Shown piece after piece: positions 51,723 through 61,764 of a stretch of 64,000 nucleotides of DNA. The DNA comes from Cohaesibacter haloalkalitolerans (lineage in GTDB: Bacteria; Pseudomonadota; Alphaproteobacteria; Rhizobiales; Cohaesibacteraceae), in NCBI RefSeq assembly GCF_003574655.1, contig NZ_QNUM01000001.1, positions 124,001-188,000 on the forward strand, in the 5' to 3' direction. Position 1 is the stretch's first letter; each line of letters opens with the position of its first letter. The notes below the pieces were generated by a model. That model saw only the letters and a list, made by a program, of their open reading frames with translations. It was not told the DNA's origin and searched no databases. A program made the translations under genes and the position numbers.

Positions 51723-52592
51723 ATGACAATTCTACGGTCCCGGTCCAACCAACCGCGCTTTTCCCTTTCCTCCGTCCGCGCCTCCATCGCGGTGACGATG
51801 ATTGCGCTGGTCGCGATTGTGCTGATTCCGCTACAGTATCTTTCCGTTACGCTGAACTTGCCGAGCAAGCGCTGGATTCCCGTGCTGTTCCACCGGGTCG
51901 GCTGCTTCACCCTGGGGATTCGCAAGACGATCAACGGCAAGCCGATCCGTGACGGCGCGGTGCTGATCACTGCCAACCATTGTTCATGGACCGATATTGT
52001 CGTGTTGGGCAGCCTGCAGCCGCTGTCCTTCATTGCCAAATCCGAGGTGGCCAACTGGCCCATTTTCGGGCTGTTTGCCAAACTGCAGCGCTCGATCTTC
52101 GTCAATCGCACCAAGCGCTCGGCGACCGGAGCCGTGGCCCGCGAGATTGCCCGGCGCCTCAAGGAAGGTGATGCCATGGTGTTGTTTGCCGAAGGCACCT
52201 CGTCGGACGGCAACCGGGTGCTCCCCTTCCGCTCTGCCCTGATCGGTGCAGCCAAGGCGGCGATGACCTCCGACCCGAACGGCCCGGCCATCGAGGGCAA
52301 GGTCTGGATTCAGCCGCTGTCGATCGCCTACACCGCGCTGCATGGCCTGCCGATGGGCCGCCAGCACCGTCCCATGGCGGCCTGGTATGGCGACATGGAT
52401 CTGGTGCCGCATCTGTGGGCCCTGATGAAGGAAGGCGCGCTCGACGTCACCCTCACCTATGGTGACCCGATCCTGTTCGATCCAAACATCGACCGCAAGG
52501 ATGCTGCCAGAGCCGCCGAGACATCGGTCCGCCAGACCATGCTGCACGATCTGCATCACTACAGCAGCAGGCGGCGGCGCAAGGACCGGTGA
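51723..52592 (+). CDS. plsC: 1-acyl-glycerol-3-phosphate acyltransferase family protein
   Basis: This 289-residue membrane acyltransferase has an N-terminal hydrophobic helix (about 20-40) and the PlsC motifs: the catalytic NHCSWTD (H-x4-D) at about residue 83 and the substrate motif FAEGTSSDGNRVLPF. It probably converts lysophosphatidate to phosphatidate in phospholipid synthesis. An OlsA-like role, the O-acyltransferase step of ornithine lipid synthesis, is the main alternative since olsB is present in the window. It lies between the Fur-family gene and miaB. Confidence 0.88.
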   Translation: MTILRSRSNQPRFSLSSVRASIAVTMIALVAIVLIPLQYLSVTLNLPSKRWIPVLFHRVGCFTLGIRKTINGKPIRDGAVLITANHCSWTDIVVLGSLQPLSFIAKSEVANWPIFGLFAKLQRSIFVNRTKRSATGAVAREIARRLKEGDAMVLFAEGTSSDGNRVLPFRSALIGAAKAAMTSDPNGPAIEGKVWIQPLSIAYTALHGLPMGRQHRPMAAWYGDMDLVPHLWALMKEGALDVTLTYGDPILFDPNIDRKDAARAAETSVRQTMLHDLHHYSSRRRRKDR

Positions 52593-52697
52593 TGTTCTTT
52601 GGCAACGGATTCACCAAATCGCGACCTTTGCGGGCCAATTTCAGCCCTTTTCCCTTTGCAAGAACGGGAAAACGCGCTACAGGCTTTGCTCTGAAAA

Positions 52698-54125
52698 ATG
52701 ACTGACCTTCCCGAGCCCCCTGACGCTCTGAGACACGAACGAGACCCGGACAAGCCCGATATGACTGCTTTTGAAGACAAGAAAGTCTTTGTGAAAACCT
52801 ATGGCTGCCAGATGAACGTCTATGATTCCAACCGGATGATGGACAGCCTGGCGACCAAGGGATACAGCCCGACCGAAACCATGGAAGATGCGGATCTGGT
52901 GATCCTCAACACCTGCCATATTCGCGAGAAGGCCGCAGAGAAGGTCTATTCCGAGCTTGGCCGCATTCGTCAGGTCAAGGAGAAGCGGGCAAAGGACGGC
53001 AAGGGCGACATGAAAATCGGCATCGCCGGATGCGTGGCGCAGGCCGAGGGGCAGGAAATCATCCGCCGTGCCCCCGTGGTTGATCTGGTGGTGGGGCCTC
53101 AGGCCTACCACAAGCTGCCCGACCTGCTCGAAAAGGCGAGCCACGGCGAGCGCGTGGTGGAAACCGACTTCCCGCTTGAGGACAAGTTCGCCGTTCTGCC
53201 CGATGCCCGCAAGGACGTCACCCGCAAGCGCGGTGTCAGCGCCTTCCTGACCGTTCAGGAAGGTTGCGACAAATTCTGCAGTTTCTGTGTTGTGCCCTAT
53301 ACGCGCGGTGCCGAGGTTTCGCGTCCTGTCAGCCAGATCCTGCATGAAGCGGAAAAACTGGCTTCTGCCGGTGTGCGCGAGCTTTCGCTGCTTGGGCAGA
53401 ATGTCAACGCCTATCACGGCGAAAGCCAGGATGGCAGCGACTGGGGCCTTGGTGAACTGCTGTTCCGGCTTGCCGAAATCGATGGCATCGACCGGTTGCG
53501 CTATACCACCAGCCATCCGCGCGACATGGACGACAGCCTGATGGCAGCCCATCGGGATCTCGACATCCTGATGCCCTATCTGCATCTGCCGGTTCAGGCG
53601 GGGTCGGACCGGGTGCTGAAGGCGATGAATCGCCAGCATACCTATGACGACTATGTCCGACTTATCGACCGGATTCGCACTGCACGGCCAGACATTGCCC
53701 TTTCAGGCGATTTCATCGTCGGCTTTCCCGGCGAGACGGACGAGGACTTCGAGGACACCATGCGCATCGTGCGCGAGGTGACCTATGCTTCGGCCTTCAG
53801 CTTCAAATATTCGCCGCGCCCCGGCACGCCGGCGGCCGACAGCGAGGAGCAGGTTGAAGAAGCGGTCAAGTCCGAGCGCCTCTATCGTTTGCAGGAGCTG
53901 CTCAACCAGCAGCAGAAGGATTTCAATGCGTCCAAGGTCGGCACGGAAATGACCGTGCTTCTGGAGCGCAAGGGACGCGAGCCGGGCCAGTTGGTCGGCA
54001 AGTCGCCCTGGCTGCAGGCTGTGCAAGTGGATGCAGACGAAGAATTGATTGGTGAAATTGTCACAGTTAAAGTGGATACTCTGGGAAGCAACAGCCTGTT
54101 TGGCACCATGATCAATCGGCCATGA
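52698..54125 (+). CDS. miaB: tRNA-2-methylthio-N6-dimethylallyladenosine synthase MiaB
   Basis: MiaB is a radical-SAM methylthiotransferase that modifies i6A37 of tRNAs to ms2i6A. The 475-residue protein has the N-terminal cluster-binding domain ([20 protein letters not shown] and GCVAQAEG contribute the three cysteines), the radical SAM motif CDKFCSFC, and a C-terminal TRAM domain. The first ~20 residues precede the family core; an ATG at 52761 could be used instead. miaB-phoH-ybeY is a widely conserved order. Confidence 0.96.
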   Translation: MTDLPEPPDALRHERDPDKPDMTAFEDKKVFVKTYGCQMNVYDSNRMMDSLATKGYSPTETMEDADLVILNTCHIREKAAEKVYSELGRIRQVKEKRAKDGKGDMKIGIAGCVAQAEGQEIIRRAPVVDLVVGPQAYHKLPDLLEKASHGERVVETDFPLEDKFAVLPDARKDVTRKRGVSAFLTVQEGCDKFCSFCVVPYTRGAEVSRPVSQILHEAEKLASAGVRELSLLGQNVNAYHGESQDGSDWGLGELLFRLAEIDGIDRLRYTTSHPRDMDDSLMAAHRDLDILMPYLHLPVQAGSDRVLKAMNRQHTYDDYVRLIDRIRTARPDIALSGDFIVGFPGETDEDFEDTMRIVREVTYASAFSFKYSPRPGTPAADSEEQVEEAVKSERLYRLQELLNQQQKDFNASKVGTEMTVLLERKGREPGQLVGKSPWLQAVQVDADEELIGEIVTVKVDTLGSNSLFGTMINRP

Positions 54126-54187
54126 CAAAGAGCCGTAGCATGCCGAATGGTTGTCTCAGGTTCAATTTGGTTTGAAGGGATAAGCGT

Positions 54188-55408
54188 TTGAGCGATCAGC
54201 GTCGCGATAAAAGCAAAAACCGGGACAAGACTTACAAGTCGAAAGAATTCAAGAAGAGCTGGGATCCGGCGGCCAGTCAGGCCTTGTCCGCAGCGTCCGA
54301 CATGGGCCATATCGTCCTGTCTTATGATGACAACCGTCTGGCAGCCGACCTGTTCGGCGAGTATGACCAGAATCTTGCGCGCATCGAACAGAAGATGGGC
54401 ATTGAAGCCATCGCACGCGGCAACCGGGTGACCATCAAGGGGCCGAGCGATCTGTGCGATCAGGCCAAGCGGGTGCTCGATTCCCTCTATTACCGCCTGC
54501 AGGAAGGCGAAGTGATCGAACAGGCCGACGTCGACGGCGCCATTCGCATGGCCGAGGCCTCGGACGAGCAACTGGTACTGCCGCAGCTGATGCCGGACAA
54601 TGGCGAGGGCGCAGGCAAGATGCATTTTGCCCAGATCGCCACCCGCAAGAAGAAGCTGACAGCCCGGACGGCGACGCAGGATGCCTATATCCGTGCCATG
54701 GACAGGGCCGATCTGATTTTTGGCACCGGCCCGGCCGGTACTGGCAAGACCTATCTGGCCGTCGCCTATGCCGCAGCCCTTCTGGAGCGTGGCGTGGTGG
54801 AGCGGATCATCCTCTCCCGCCCTGCAGTGGAAGCCGGCGAACGTCTCGGCTTTCTGCCCGGCGACATGAAGGAAAAGGTCGATCCCTATCTGCGACCGCT
54901 TTATGACGCTCTTTACGACATGATGCCCGCCGACAAGGTCGAGCGTGAAATCGAAGCCAAGGTCATCGAGATCGCGCCGCTCGCCTTCATGCGTGGCCGG
55001 ACGCTTTCCAATGCCGCAGTCATTCTCGACGAGGCCCAGAACACCACATCGATGCAGATGAAGATGTTCCTGACCCGCCTTGGTGAAAATTCGAAAATGA
55101 TCGTCACCGGCGACCCCAGCCAGATCGACCTGCCGAGCGGCGAGTTGTCCGGTTTGGTTCAGGCCATGGAACTGCTTGCCGACATCCCGTCGATCGTGCG
55201 CGTGCAATTCACGGCAAAGGATGTGGTCCGCCATGAGCTGGTGGCCCGCATCGTCAATGCCTATGACGAGGATTCCCGTCGACGTGCCAAGGCCCGCCGG
55301 GTGCTCGGCCGTGAGCGCATGCACAAGCTGGAAGTGGAAGAGCATCTGACCCCGGCAGACTACGCCGGAGCATCGGACGAGGCGATCTACGATGAGGATG
55401 AGGCATGA
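54188..55408 (+). CDS. phoH: PhoH family ATPase, TTG start
   Basis: This 406-residue protein is a PhoH-like P-loop ATPase with Walker A GPAGTGKTYLA at about residue 180 and Walker B AVILDEAQNTT. A KH-like or N-terminal RNA-interacting region lies before it. The family is linked to RNA metabolism and, through its neighbour YbeY, to ribosome maturation. The TTG at 54188 follows GAAGGGATAAG. The 4-bp overlap of its end with ybeY (ATGA) indicates tight coupling. Confidence 0.93.
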   Translation: MSDQRRDKSKNRDKTYKSKEFKKSWDPAASQALSAASDMGHIVLSYDDNRLAADLFGEYDQNLARIEQKMGIEAIARGNRVTIKGPSDLCDQAKRVLDSLYYRLQEGEVIEQADVDGAIRMAEASDEQLVLPQLMPDNGEGAGKMHFAQIATRKKKLTARTATQDAYIRAMDRADLIFGTGPAGTGKTYLAVAYAAALLERGVVERIILSRPAVEAGERLGFLPGDMKEKVDPYLRPLYDALYDMMPADKVEREIEAKVIEIAPLAFMRGRTLSNAAVILDEAQNTTSMQMKMFLTRLGENSKMIVTGDPSQIDLPSGELSGLVQAMELLADIPSIVRVQFTAKDVVRHELVARIVNAYDEDSRRRAKARRVLGRERMHKLEVEEHLTPADYAGASDEAIYDEDEA

Positions 55409-55935
55409 GCACACACCTGTCCCAGCCGGTTAGCCTTGACCGTGACCTGCTCGTTGAAGCCGAGATCTGGCAGACTGTGCCGGATCTGGAGGCTGTCATC
55501 GAACGCGCGCTTGAGGCCGGATTGCGCCATGTGATCGAGGAAGAAGGCATTGCCTTTCTGCCCGACAGCGAAGTGTCGCTGGTGTTCACCGACGATGCAG
55601 CCATTCGCATTCTCAACGCCGAGCACCGCGGCAAGGACAAGGCCACCAACGTGTTGTCCTTTCCGATTGACGAAGACGCCGAGGTCTTCGGACCGATGCT
55701 CGGTGATATTGTGTTCGCCTATGAAACCGTAGAGCGAGAATCCGCCGAACTGGGGGTTGAAATCCGTGATCACCTGACACATCTGTGTTTACATGGTTTT
55801 TTACATCTCTTGGGGTATGATCACATAGAGCCGGATGAAGCAGACAAGATGGAAAGCGTCGAGATTGCGATTCTGGCGAAGCTGGGACTCCCCAATCCCT
55901 ATGAGGGGACAATCCCTCTGGATATTCTGGACTGA
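55405..55935 (+). CDS. ybeY: endoribonuclease YbeY
   Basis: YbeY is a zinc-dependent endoribonuclease for 16S rRNA 3'-end maturation and ribosome quality control. The 176-residue protein has the catalytic zinc motif HGFLHLLGYDH (three histidines) and the upstream TNVLSFP segment of the family. Its start overlaps the phoH stop by 4 bp. A second link to RNA quality control comes from neighbouring phoH and miaB. Confidence 0.95.
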   Translation: MSTHLSQPVSLDRDLLVEAEIWQTVPDLEAVIERALEAGLRHVIEEEGIAFLPDSEVSLVFTDDAAIRILNAEHRGKDKATNVLSFPIDEDAEVFGPMLGDIVFAYETVERESAELGVEIRDHLTHLCLHGFLHLLGYDHIEPDEADKMESVEIAILAKLGLPNPYEGTIPLDILD

Positions 55936-56019
55936 TCGAATGCCCCATTCGTCTGTCCCTACATTTGCAACTGCATTGAGAGCGCTGCCGCGTGAGGCGG
56001 CCTGTGCGCCGGAACGAGC

Positions 56020-57189
56020 ATGAACGACCCCGACCCTTCTTTATCGACGACGTCTTCCAAGGCCGACAGGCCCACGAATGACACCAAGACCGACAGCGCT
56101 GACGCGGACCCACACCAACCGCGACAGAACTGGTTTTCCCGGCTGGTTCAAGGCTGGCTGTCAGGCCTGACCAATCCTTCCCTGCGATCGCAGATGGAAG
56201 GGGCGCTGGCCGACGAGAACAACAATGACCAGACCTTTTCCGCCGAGGAAAAGGCGATGCTGCGCAATATTCTCGAACTGAGAGAAATGCGGGTCAGCGA
56301 CGTCATGGTTCCCCGCGCTGATATCGATGCGGTCGAAGACGCAGTCACGCTGGGAACATTGCTGGCGGTTTATCAGGATGTCGGCCATTCGCGCTTGCCG
56401 GTCTATCGGGAAACCCTCGATGACCCTGTGGGCATGGTTCACATCAAGGACGTGCTGTCGCTGCTCACCAAGGAATGCAGCATTCCGGAGGAAACCGAAA
56501 GCCCGGCGCTCGATTCCATGGAAGGCTCATCGGCCAGTGTCCACTATGCTTCAGACACGGCGCAGACGCTCACCAACATGCCGCGCACCCTTTCCAACAT
56601 CAATCTCGATCGCCCGCTCAAGGATCTCGGCGTCATACGCGACGTGCTTTTCGTCCCACCCTCGATGCAGGCCATCGACCTGATGGCGACGATGCGGGCG
56701 GCGCGCACCCAGATGGCGCTGGTCATCGATGAGTATGGCGGCACCGATGGGCTGGTATCGCTGGAAGACGTGGTTGAGACGGTTGTCGGCGATATCGAGG
56801 ACGAGCATGACGACGAGGACGAGGTCTTCATCGCCAGTGCCGGTCCGAATCTGTTCATCGCAGACGCCAAGGCGGAGCTTGATGATGTGGTCGAGGCGAT
56901 CGGCACGTCGCTGCCGTTCGATGACGTTTCGATGGAAGATGTCGACACGCTCGGCGGCTTCATCTTCACGCTCATCGGCCGCATTCCGGTCCGAGGCGAG
57001 CTGATCACCGTCAAGGATGGCCTTGAATTCGAGATCATGGAAGCAGACCGCAGGCGTATTCGCCGGGTCAAGATCCGATTCAAGCCGACCAAGAAGCCGA
57101 TCAAGCGGACCTTCACACTGCATCGCGGATCGGAACCGGACGCCGAGGCGGAGAAGCAGGATCAGAAGAGCGACGCCGCTGCCGAGTGA
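56020..57189 (+). CDS. CorC/HlyC family CBS-domain protein
   Basis: This 389-residue protein lacks the DUF21 membrane region and has the soluble CorC layout: an acidic N-terminal stretch, MRVSDVMVPRADIDAV opening two CBS domains (about residues 90-250), and a C-terminal CorC_HlyC domain (DVDTLGGFIFTLIGRIP). Members are tied to magnesium/cobalt efflux and are often called hemolysins without proof. It ends the phoH-ybeY-corC block. In many Rhizobiales lnt (apolipoprotein N-acyltransferase) comes next; here a hairpin and then irr follow. Confidence 0.9.
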   Translation: MNDPDPSLSTTSSKADRPTNDTKTDSADADPHQPRQNWFSRLVQGWLSGLTNPSLRSQMEGALADENNNDQTFSAEEKAMLRNILELREMRVSDVMVPRADIDAVEDAVTLGTLLAVYQDVGHSRLPVYRETLDDPVGMVHIKDVLSLLTKECSIPEETESPALDSMEGSSASVHYASDTAQTLTNMPRTLSNINLDRPLKDLGVIRDVLFVPPSMQAIDLMATMRAARTQMALVIDEYGGTDGLVSLEDVVETVVGDIEDEHDDEDEVFIASAGPNLFIADAKAELDDVVEAIGTSLPFDDVSMEDVDTLGGFIFTLIGRIPVRGELITVKDGLEFEIMEADRRRIRRVKIRFKPTKKPIKRTFTLHRGSEPDAEAEKQDQKSDAAAE

Positions 57190-57211
57190 TTTCACTGGCA
57201 TCAGCGAACAT

Positions 57212-57236
57212 CGGGGGCCTCGGCCCCCGTTCGTTT
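57212..57236 (+). terminator. probable terminator after the CorC-family gene
   Basis: A GC-rich 7-bp stem (CGGGGGC / GCCCCCG) with a 4-nt loop is followed by TTCGTTTA, a poor T run. It begins about 23 nt after the stop codon. The rest of the 436-bp gap to irr shows no gene. Confidence 0.6.
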
Positions 57237-57562
57237 ATCCGAAGTGGAAGAAACTATCGCTACAAATGGCTGTACCGAGTGGCGTGCTGATCTGGTGCTA
57301 CGGCTCTGAGGCGTACTGCCGCAAGAGACATTTTGTCAGCTTCGGCTGGGGAAAGATCGCCCTTTCAGCGTCGTTGTCACCCGTCCTTGCCCGGCAACCA
57401 TAGGACACTGAGCAGCTATTGTCGCGGCCAGACGCGCAAAGACAGCCCGGCGAAAACCCGCTCTCTCACGCCAAAGGCCCGACAGGACCCGCCAGGGAAA
57501 GACAATCCGGTCTTGCATGTGATGGCATGGTTCAGGGTAGATTTAGGGCATTCAGACGAATA

Positions 57563-57608
57563 CGCGGGAACGTTCACGCCTCCCGCGGTGGGATGATCAA
57601 GACATCCC
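57563..57608 (-). other. two hairpins downstream of irr
   Basis: Two inverted repeats stand in tandem past the irr stop: GGGATG / CATCCC (57590-57608) and CGCGGGA / TCCCGCG (57563-57587). Neither has a T run on the minus strand. They may protect the 3' end of irr mRNA or act as a factor-assisted terminator. Confidence 0.4.
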
Positions 57609-57625
57609 GACGGCAATCTGTTGGA

Positions 57626-58054
57626 TTAGCAGGCCTTCTTGCGCAGGCGGACCACGACGTCGACCCGGGTGATTTCCATGCCTTCCGGGACTTCCGGCAA
57701 TTCGGAAACGCGCATGCCTCCGGGAATGTCGACAACCTTGCCTTCGTCTTCCATGAAGAAGTGATAGTGATCGGAAACGTTTGTATCAAAATAGGTTTTC
57801 GTTCCCTCTACGGCCACTTCGCGCAACAGGCCGGCTTCGGTGAACTGATGCAGCGTGTTGTAGACAGTTGCCAGAGAGACGGAAACACTGACCCGCTCTG
57901 CTTCCTCGTGCAAACGCTCGGCGGAGACATGACGATCGCCCTTGGCAAACAGCAATTCCGCAAGAGACAATCTTTGGCGTGTCGGGCGCAGCCCTGCTCC
58001 CACAAGCATATCCCGAGCGGACCGCTTATCGAATTTATGGAGCTGTGAGGTCAT
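57626..58054 (-). CDS. irr: iron response regulator Irr
   Basis: Irr is the Fur-family regulator that, in Rhizobiales and Rhodobacterales, represses heme and iron-using genes when iron is low and is controlled by heme. The 142-residue protein has the GLRPTRQRLSLAELLF start of the winged helix, VSVSLATVYNTLHQF as recognition region, and the histidine cluster SDHYHFFMEDEGKVVDIP. The frame extends 57 codons further, but the ATG at 58054 has an AAGGA element and gives the normal length. The N-terminal heme motif of the Bradyrhizobium protein is absent, as in most relatives. It faces fabA. Confidence 0.93.
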   Translation of the reverse strand: MTSQLHKFDKRSARDMLVGAGLRPTRQRLSLAELLFAKGDRHVSAERLHEEAERVSVSVSLATVYNTLHQFTEAGLLREVAVEGTKTYFDTNVSDHYHFFMEDEGKVVDIPGGMRVSELPEVPEGMEITRVDVVVRLRKKAC

Positions 58055-58649
58055 GGCATTGGTCCTTGATATTCGTTTCACCTGATCGCGTATGCAGCAA
58101 GTCCTCTCGCGCCTTCCCCGAAAGGGCCTTTTGCGATCAGATCGGATGGAAAAGATATAGAGCTTTTTGGCCCAATCGGCAAGACAACTAAGGAAAATCG
58201 CATAGAAATCATCCCTTAGAACCAATAATTTCTACCCTATTTCCATTTCTTTTCTCAATATTTGAATGATTGCAAGCTCCTTGTTCCGAAATCCTTCCGC
58301 CCGCACGGGGCAAATGTGCGTAACCGGCTTGAAAGACTTCGCGCTTCAATCTAAATGAAGGGCAGTAAAGACCCCTTGAACGTACGCAGCAGGCCGCACG
58401 GGTCCGGCCCGCCTCGAATGCAGCTTTCAAATGTTAACTTTATCGTTTGCACGCCTAGTGCTTGTGCCCATAAAAGGCTATAAGCGTAGCACGAAGAGCA
58501 AACTTGCGATCAACATGGCCAAGTGCGTACAAAGAGACAGGATCGGGCCTGCGCCTTCCCTTTTCGGGAACCGTCTCCCGGATCCTGCGCGTTAGACTAT
58601 TCCGCCCTCAAGGATGGGTGGATAGAAGAAGGATAAGAGTGGAAACCGT
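58055..58649. other. long divergent interval between irr and fabA
   Basis: This 595-bp gap holds no convincing gene. A loosely matching promoter on the plus strand (TTGCAC at 58447-58452, CATAAA at 58469-58474, 16-nt spacing) could drive fabA. The part near irr is AT-rich and probably holds the irr promoter. No iron-control element matching a consensus I can apply with confidence was found. Confidence 0.4.
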
Positions 58650-59159
58650 ATGGAACAGCGCCAATCCAGCTACACCTATGAAGAAATTCTAACCTGCAGC
58701 CGCGGCGAAATGTTCGGCCCTGGTAATCCTCAGTTGCCACTGCCACCGATGCTGATGCTGGATCGGATCACCCACATTTCCGAAGAAGGCGGCGAGCACA
58801 ACAAGGGCATGATCCGCGCAGAATATGACATCAATCCAGAGCGCTGGTTCTTTGATTGCCACTTTGCCGGCGACCCTGTCATGCCCGGCTGCCTTGGTCT
58901 GGATGCCCTGTGGCAGATGACCGGTTTCTATCTTGGCTGGCTGGGTCTTGAAGGCAAGGGCCGTGCGATCTCCGTTGGCGAGATCAAATTCTCGGGCATG
59001 ATCACGCCCAAGACCAAGCTGGTGGAATTTGGCGTCGATTTCAAGCGCGTCATGAAAGGCCGCCTCAACCTGAGCATTGGCGACGGCTGGGTGAAGGCTG
59101 ACGGCGACGTGGTTTTCGTTGCCAAGGATCTGCGCGTCGGAGCCTTCAAGGACGCCTGA
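58650..59159 (+). CDS. fabA: 3-hydroxydecanoyl-ACP dehydratase/isomerase
   Basis: FabA dehydrates 3-hydroxyacyl-ACP and isomerises trans-2-decenoyl-ACP to cis-3, the branch point for unsaturated fatty acids. The 169-residue protein has the hot-dog fold active-site segment [22 protein letters not shown] in two parts, with the catalytic histidine after FDC and the aspartate in GLDALW. Length matches E. coli FabA. It opens the fabA-fabB-fabI series and faces irr, an order seen across Rhizobiales. Confidence 0.97.
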   Translation: MEQRQSSYTYEEILTCSRGEMFGPGNPQLPLPPMLMLDRITHISEEGGEHNKGMIRAEYDINPERWFFDCHFAGDPVMPGCLGLDALWQMTGFYLGWLGLEGKGRAISVGEIKFSGMITPKTKLVEFGVDFKRVMKGRLNLSIGDGWVKADGDVVFVAKDLRVGAFKDA

Positions 59160-59455
59160 GCAGAGCCCTTTCGAGCAGCCGGCTTCAGGTTCGGGCCGAA
59201 AAGGGATCAGGTTGCAAGGCACGAAAAATCCAGTCTGGTCTTCTCGTGCCACTTTTCTGGCCCTTTTCTGGCTCATTGATCCAGCCTCAGGAGACCTCTT
59301 GAAGGCCTTTTGGTGAAATATGGCCTTATAGAGGTGTTGCAGCTGCTGACAAGAACACATATCAAGTGAGACTAATTCGGTCATGGCGTCGTGCAAGGCG
59401 TTTCCATTCCATGACCTGGCGAATTGAGCCCCGAATTTACAGTGAGGCCCCGATT

Positions 59456-60673
59456 ATGAGACGTGTAGTCATTTCCGGCTTGGGTATTGTTTCCTCCATC
59501 GGCAACGATGCCGAAGCCGTTACCGCATCCCTGCGTGATGCAAAATCCGGTATTTCCTTCTCGCAGGATTTTGCCGATCATGGATTCCGCTGTCAGGTCT
59601 GGGGTGCCCCGGACATCGACACCACCGATCTGGTTGACCGGCGCGCCAAGCGGTTCCTTTCCAAGGGCGGCGAATGGAACCATGTTGCCATGAAGCAGGC
59701 CATCGCCGATTCAGGTCTTGAAGAGAGCGACATCACCAACGAACGCACCGGCATCATCATGGGGTCTGGCGGTCCATCCACCCAGACCGTCGTGCAGGCT
59801 GCCGACATCACCCGCACCAACGGCTCGCCGAAACGCATCGGGCCTTTTGCCGTGCCAAAAGCCATGTCCTCGACCGCATCGGCAACCCTTGCCACCTGGT
59901 TCAAGATCCACGGCGTCAACTATTCGATCTCTTCGGCCTGTTCGACCTCGGCCCACTGCATCGGCAACGCCTATGAACTGATCCAGTTCGGCAAGCAGGA
60001 CATCATCTTTGCCGGTGGCCACGAAGATCTCGACTGGACCATGTCCAACCTGTTCGACGCCATGGGTGCCATGACCTCGAAATACAATGACACTCCGGCA
60101 ACCGCTTCCCGTGCCTATGACGTTTCCCGCGACGGCTTTGCCATTGCCGGTGGCGCTGGTGTGCTGGTTGTCGAAGAGCTGGAGCATGCCAAGGCCCGCG
60201 GTGCAAAGATCTATGCCGAAATCGTTGGCTATGGTGCAACATCCGACGGCTATGACATGGTGGCTCCGAGCGGGGAAGGCGCAAAACGCTGCATGCGTCT
60301 GGCCATGTCCACCGTCTCCGAGAAGGTCGACTATATCAACTGCCATGGCACATCGACGGTTGTTGGCGATACCGCTGAAATCGGTGCGATCCGCGAAGTG
60401 TTCGGCAGTGATCAGCCTTATATCGCCTCCACCAAATCGCTCACCGGCCATTCGCTCGGTGCTGCCGGTGTTCAGGAATCGATCTACTCGCTGCTGATGA
60501 TGCAGGCCGGGTTTGTGGGCGAATCCGCCCATATCACCGAGCTCGACCCGGACTTTGCCGACATGAACATCGTGCGTCAGCGCATCGACAAACCGATTGA
60601 CGTTGCCCTTTCCAACAGCTTCGGCTTTGGCGGCACCAACGCCACGCTGATCTTCCAGCGCTACAACGGATAA
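59456..60673 (+). CDS. fabB: 3-oxoacyl-ACP synthase I
   Basis: FabB elongates the cis-unsaturated acyl chains produced by FabA. The 405-residue enzyme has the condensing-enzyme triad: catalytic Cys in SSACSTSAH, His in [11 protein letters not shown] and His in [12 protein letters not shown]. The frame is open upstream by 30 codons, but the ATG at 59456 ([10 protein letters not shown]) is the standard start and follows a GTGAGG element. It lies about 300 bp after fabA and 12 bp before fabI. Confidence 0.97.
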   Translation: MRRVVISGLGIVSSIGNDAEAVTASLRDAKSGISFSQDFADHGFRCQVWGAPDIDTTDLVDRRAKRFLSKGGEWNHVAMKQAIADSGLEESDITNERTGIIMGSGGPSTQTVVQAADITRTNGSPKRIGPFAVPKAMSSTASATLATWFKIHGVNYSISSACSTSAHCIGNAYELIQFGKQDIIFAGGHEDLDWTMSNLFDAMGAMTSKYNDTPATASRAYDVSRDGFAIAGGAGVLVVEELEHAKARGAKIYAEIVGYGATSDGYDMVAPSGEGAKRCMRLAMSTVSEKVDYINCHGTSTVVGDTAEIGAIREVFGSDQPYIASTKSLTGHSLGAAGVQESIYSLLMMQAGFVGESAHITELDPDFADMNIVRQRIDKPIDVALSNSFGFGGTNATLIFQRYNG

Positions 60674-60685
60674 GGCTGCCTGAGC

Positions 60686-61501
60686 ATGAGTGGACTTATG
60701 GAAGGAAAACGCGGCCTGATCATGGGGGTCGCGAACGCCAATTCAATCGCCTGGGGCATTTCCCAGGCGCTGCATGACAACGGTGCCGAGCTCGCCTTCA
60801 CCTATCAGGGCGATGCCCTTGGCAAGCGGGTCAAGCCGCTGGCGGAATCGGTCAATTCAGACATTGTCCTGCCCTGTGACGTCGAGGATCTGGACTCTCT
60901 GGATGCCGTGTTTGCGGTGCTCAAGGAAAAATGGGGCACGATCGACTTCATCGTTCATGCCATCGGCTTTTCCGACAAGAGTGAATTGCGCGGTCGCTAC
61001 GCCGACACCTCACGGGACAATTTCTCCCGCACGATGGTCATTTCCTGCTTCTCCTTCACCGAAGCGGCCAAGCGGGCGGCAGATCTGATGCCCAATGGTG
61101 GCTCGATGATCACCCTGACCTATGCCGGCTCCACCCGCGTCATGCCCAACTATAACGTGATGGGCGTTGCCAAGGCCGGTCTGGAAGCGTCTGTCCGCTA
61201 TCTGGCCAATGACTTCGGCCCATCGGGCATTCGGGTCAACGCCATCTCCGCCGGGCCTGTCCGCACGCTGGCAGGAAACGGCATTGCCGACGCCCGCCAG
61301 ATGTACAGCTACCAGCGCGACAATAGCCCCTTGCGAGATGTCTGCACCATCGAAGACGTTGGCGGGGCTGCCCTTTATCTGCTCTCCGACCTTTCCCGCA
61401 AGGTGACCGGGCAAGTGCAATTTGTCGATTCCGGTTACAGCGCTGTTTCGATGCCAACCGTCGAAACACTGGGCAAGTTGGACAAGCTTGAAAAAGAATG
61501 A
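60686..61501 (+). CDS. fabI: enoyl-ACP reductase (NADH)
   Basis: FabI reduces trans-2-enoyl-ACP in the last step of each elongation round and is the triclosan target. The 271-residue short-chain reductase has the cofactor loop GVANANSIAWGIS at the N-terminus and the catalytic Tyr-x6-Lys in YNVMGVAK. Length is normal. It starts 12 bp after fabB and is followed by a strong terminator, ending the fab series. Confidence 0.97.
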   Translation: MSGLMEGKRGLIMGVANANSIAWGISQALHDNGAELAFTYQGDALGKRVKPLAESVNSDIVLPCDVEDLDSLDAVFAVLKEKWGTIDFIVHAIGFSDKSELRGRYADTSRDNFSRTMVISCFSFTEAAKRAADLMPNGGSMITLTYAGSTRVMPNYNVMGVAKAGLEASVRYLANDFGPSGIRVNAISAGPVRTLAGNGIADARQMYSYQRDNSPLRDVCTIEDVGGAALYLLSDLSRKVTGQVQFVDSGYSAVSMPTVETLGKLDKLEKE

Positions 61502-61553
61502 CAGGGCAGGTAAATCGCGCCTCACCTGCTGCCTTTCCTTGGCTACAAAGAAT

Positions 61554-61579
61554 AAAAGAGGGATTTTCCCTCTTTTTTG
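61554..61579 (+). terminator. rho-independent terminator of the fab genes
   Basis: A stem (AAAGAGGGA / TCCCTCTTT) with a short loop runs into TTTTTT, about 55 nt after the fabI stop. Confidence 0.9.
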
Positions 61580-61764
61580 TTCACGATTGACAATTCAGTT
61601 GCGAATTAATTGCAATCAGCATCCAATAATTCAGAGAACTTGACGTTTTACTTTTGATCGTCAAGCTTCGACCCCGAAATAATAAATTGTTTACCATACC
61701 CTTTAGTCCGGGATTAGCTTGTTTGCTGTAGGATCCTGTCCAATATCAGGCTCCGGAGCATATT

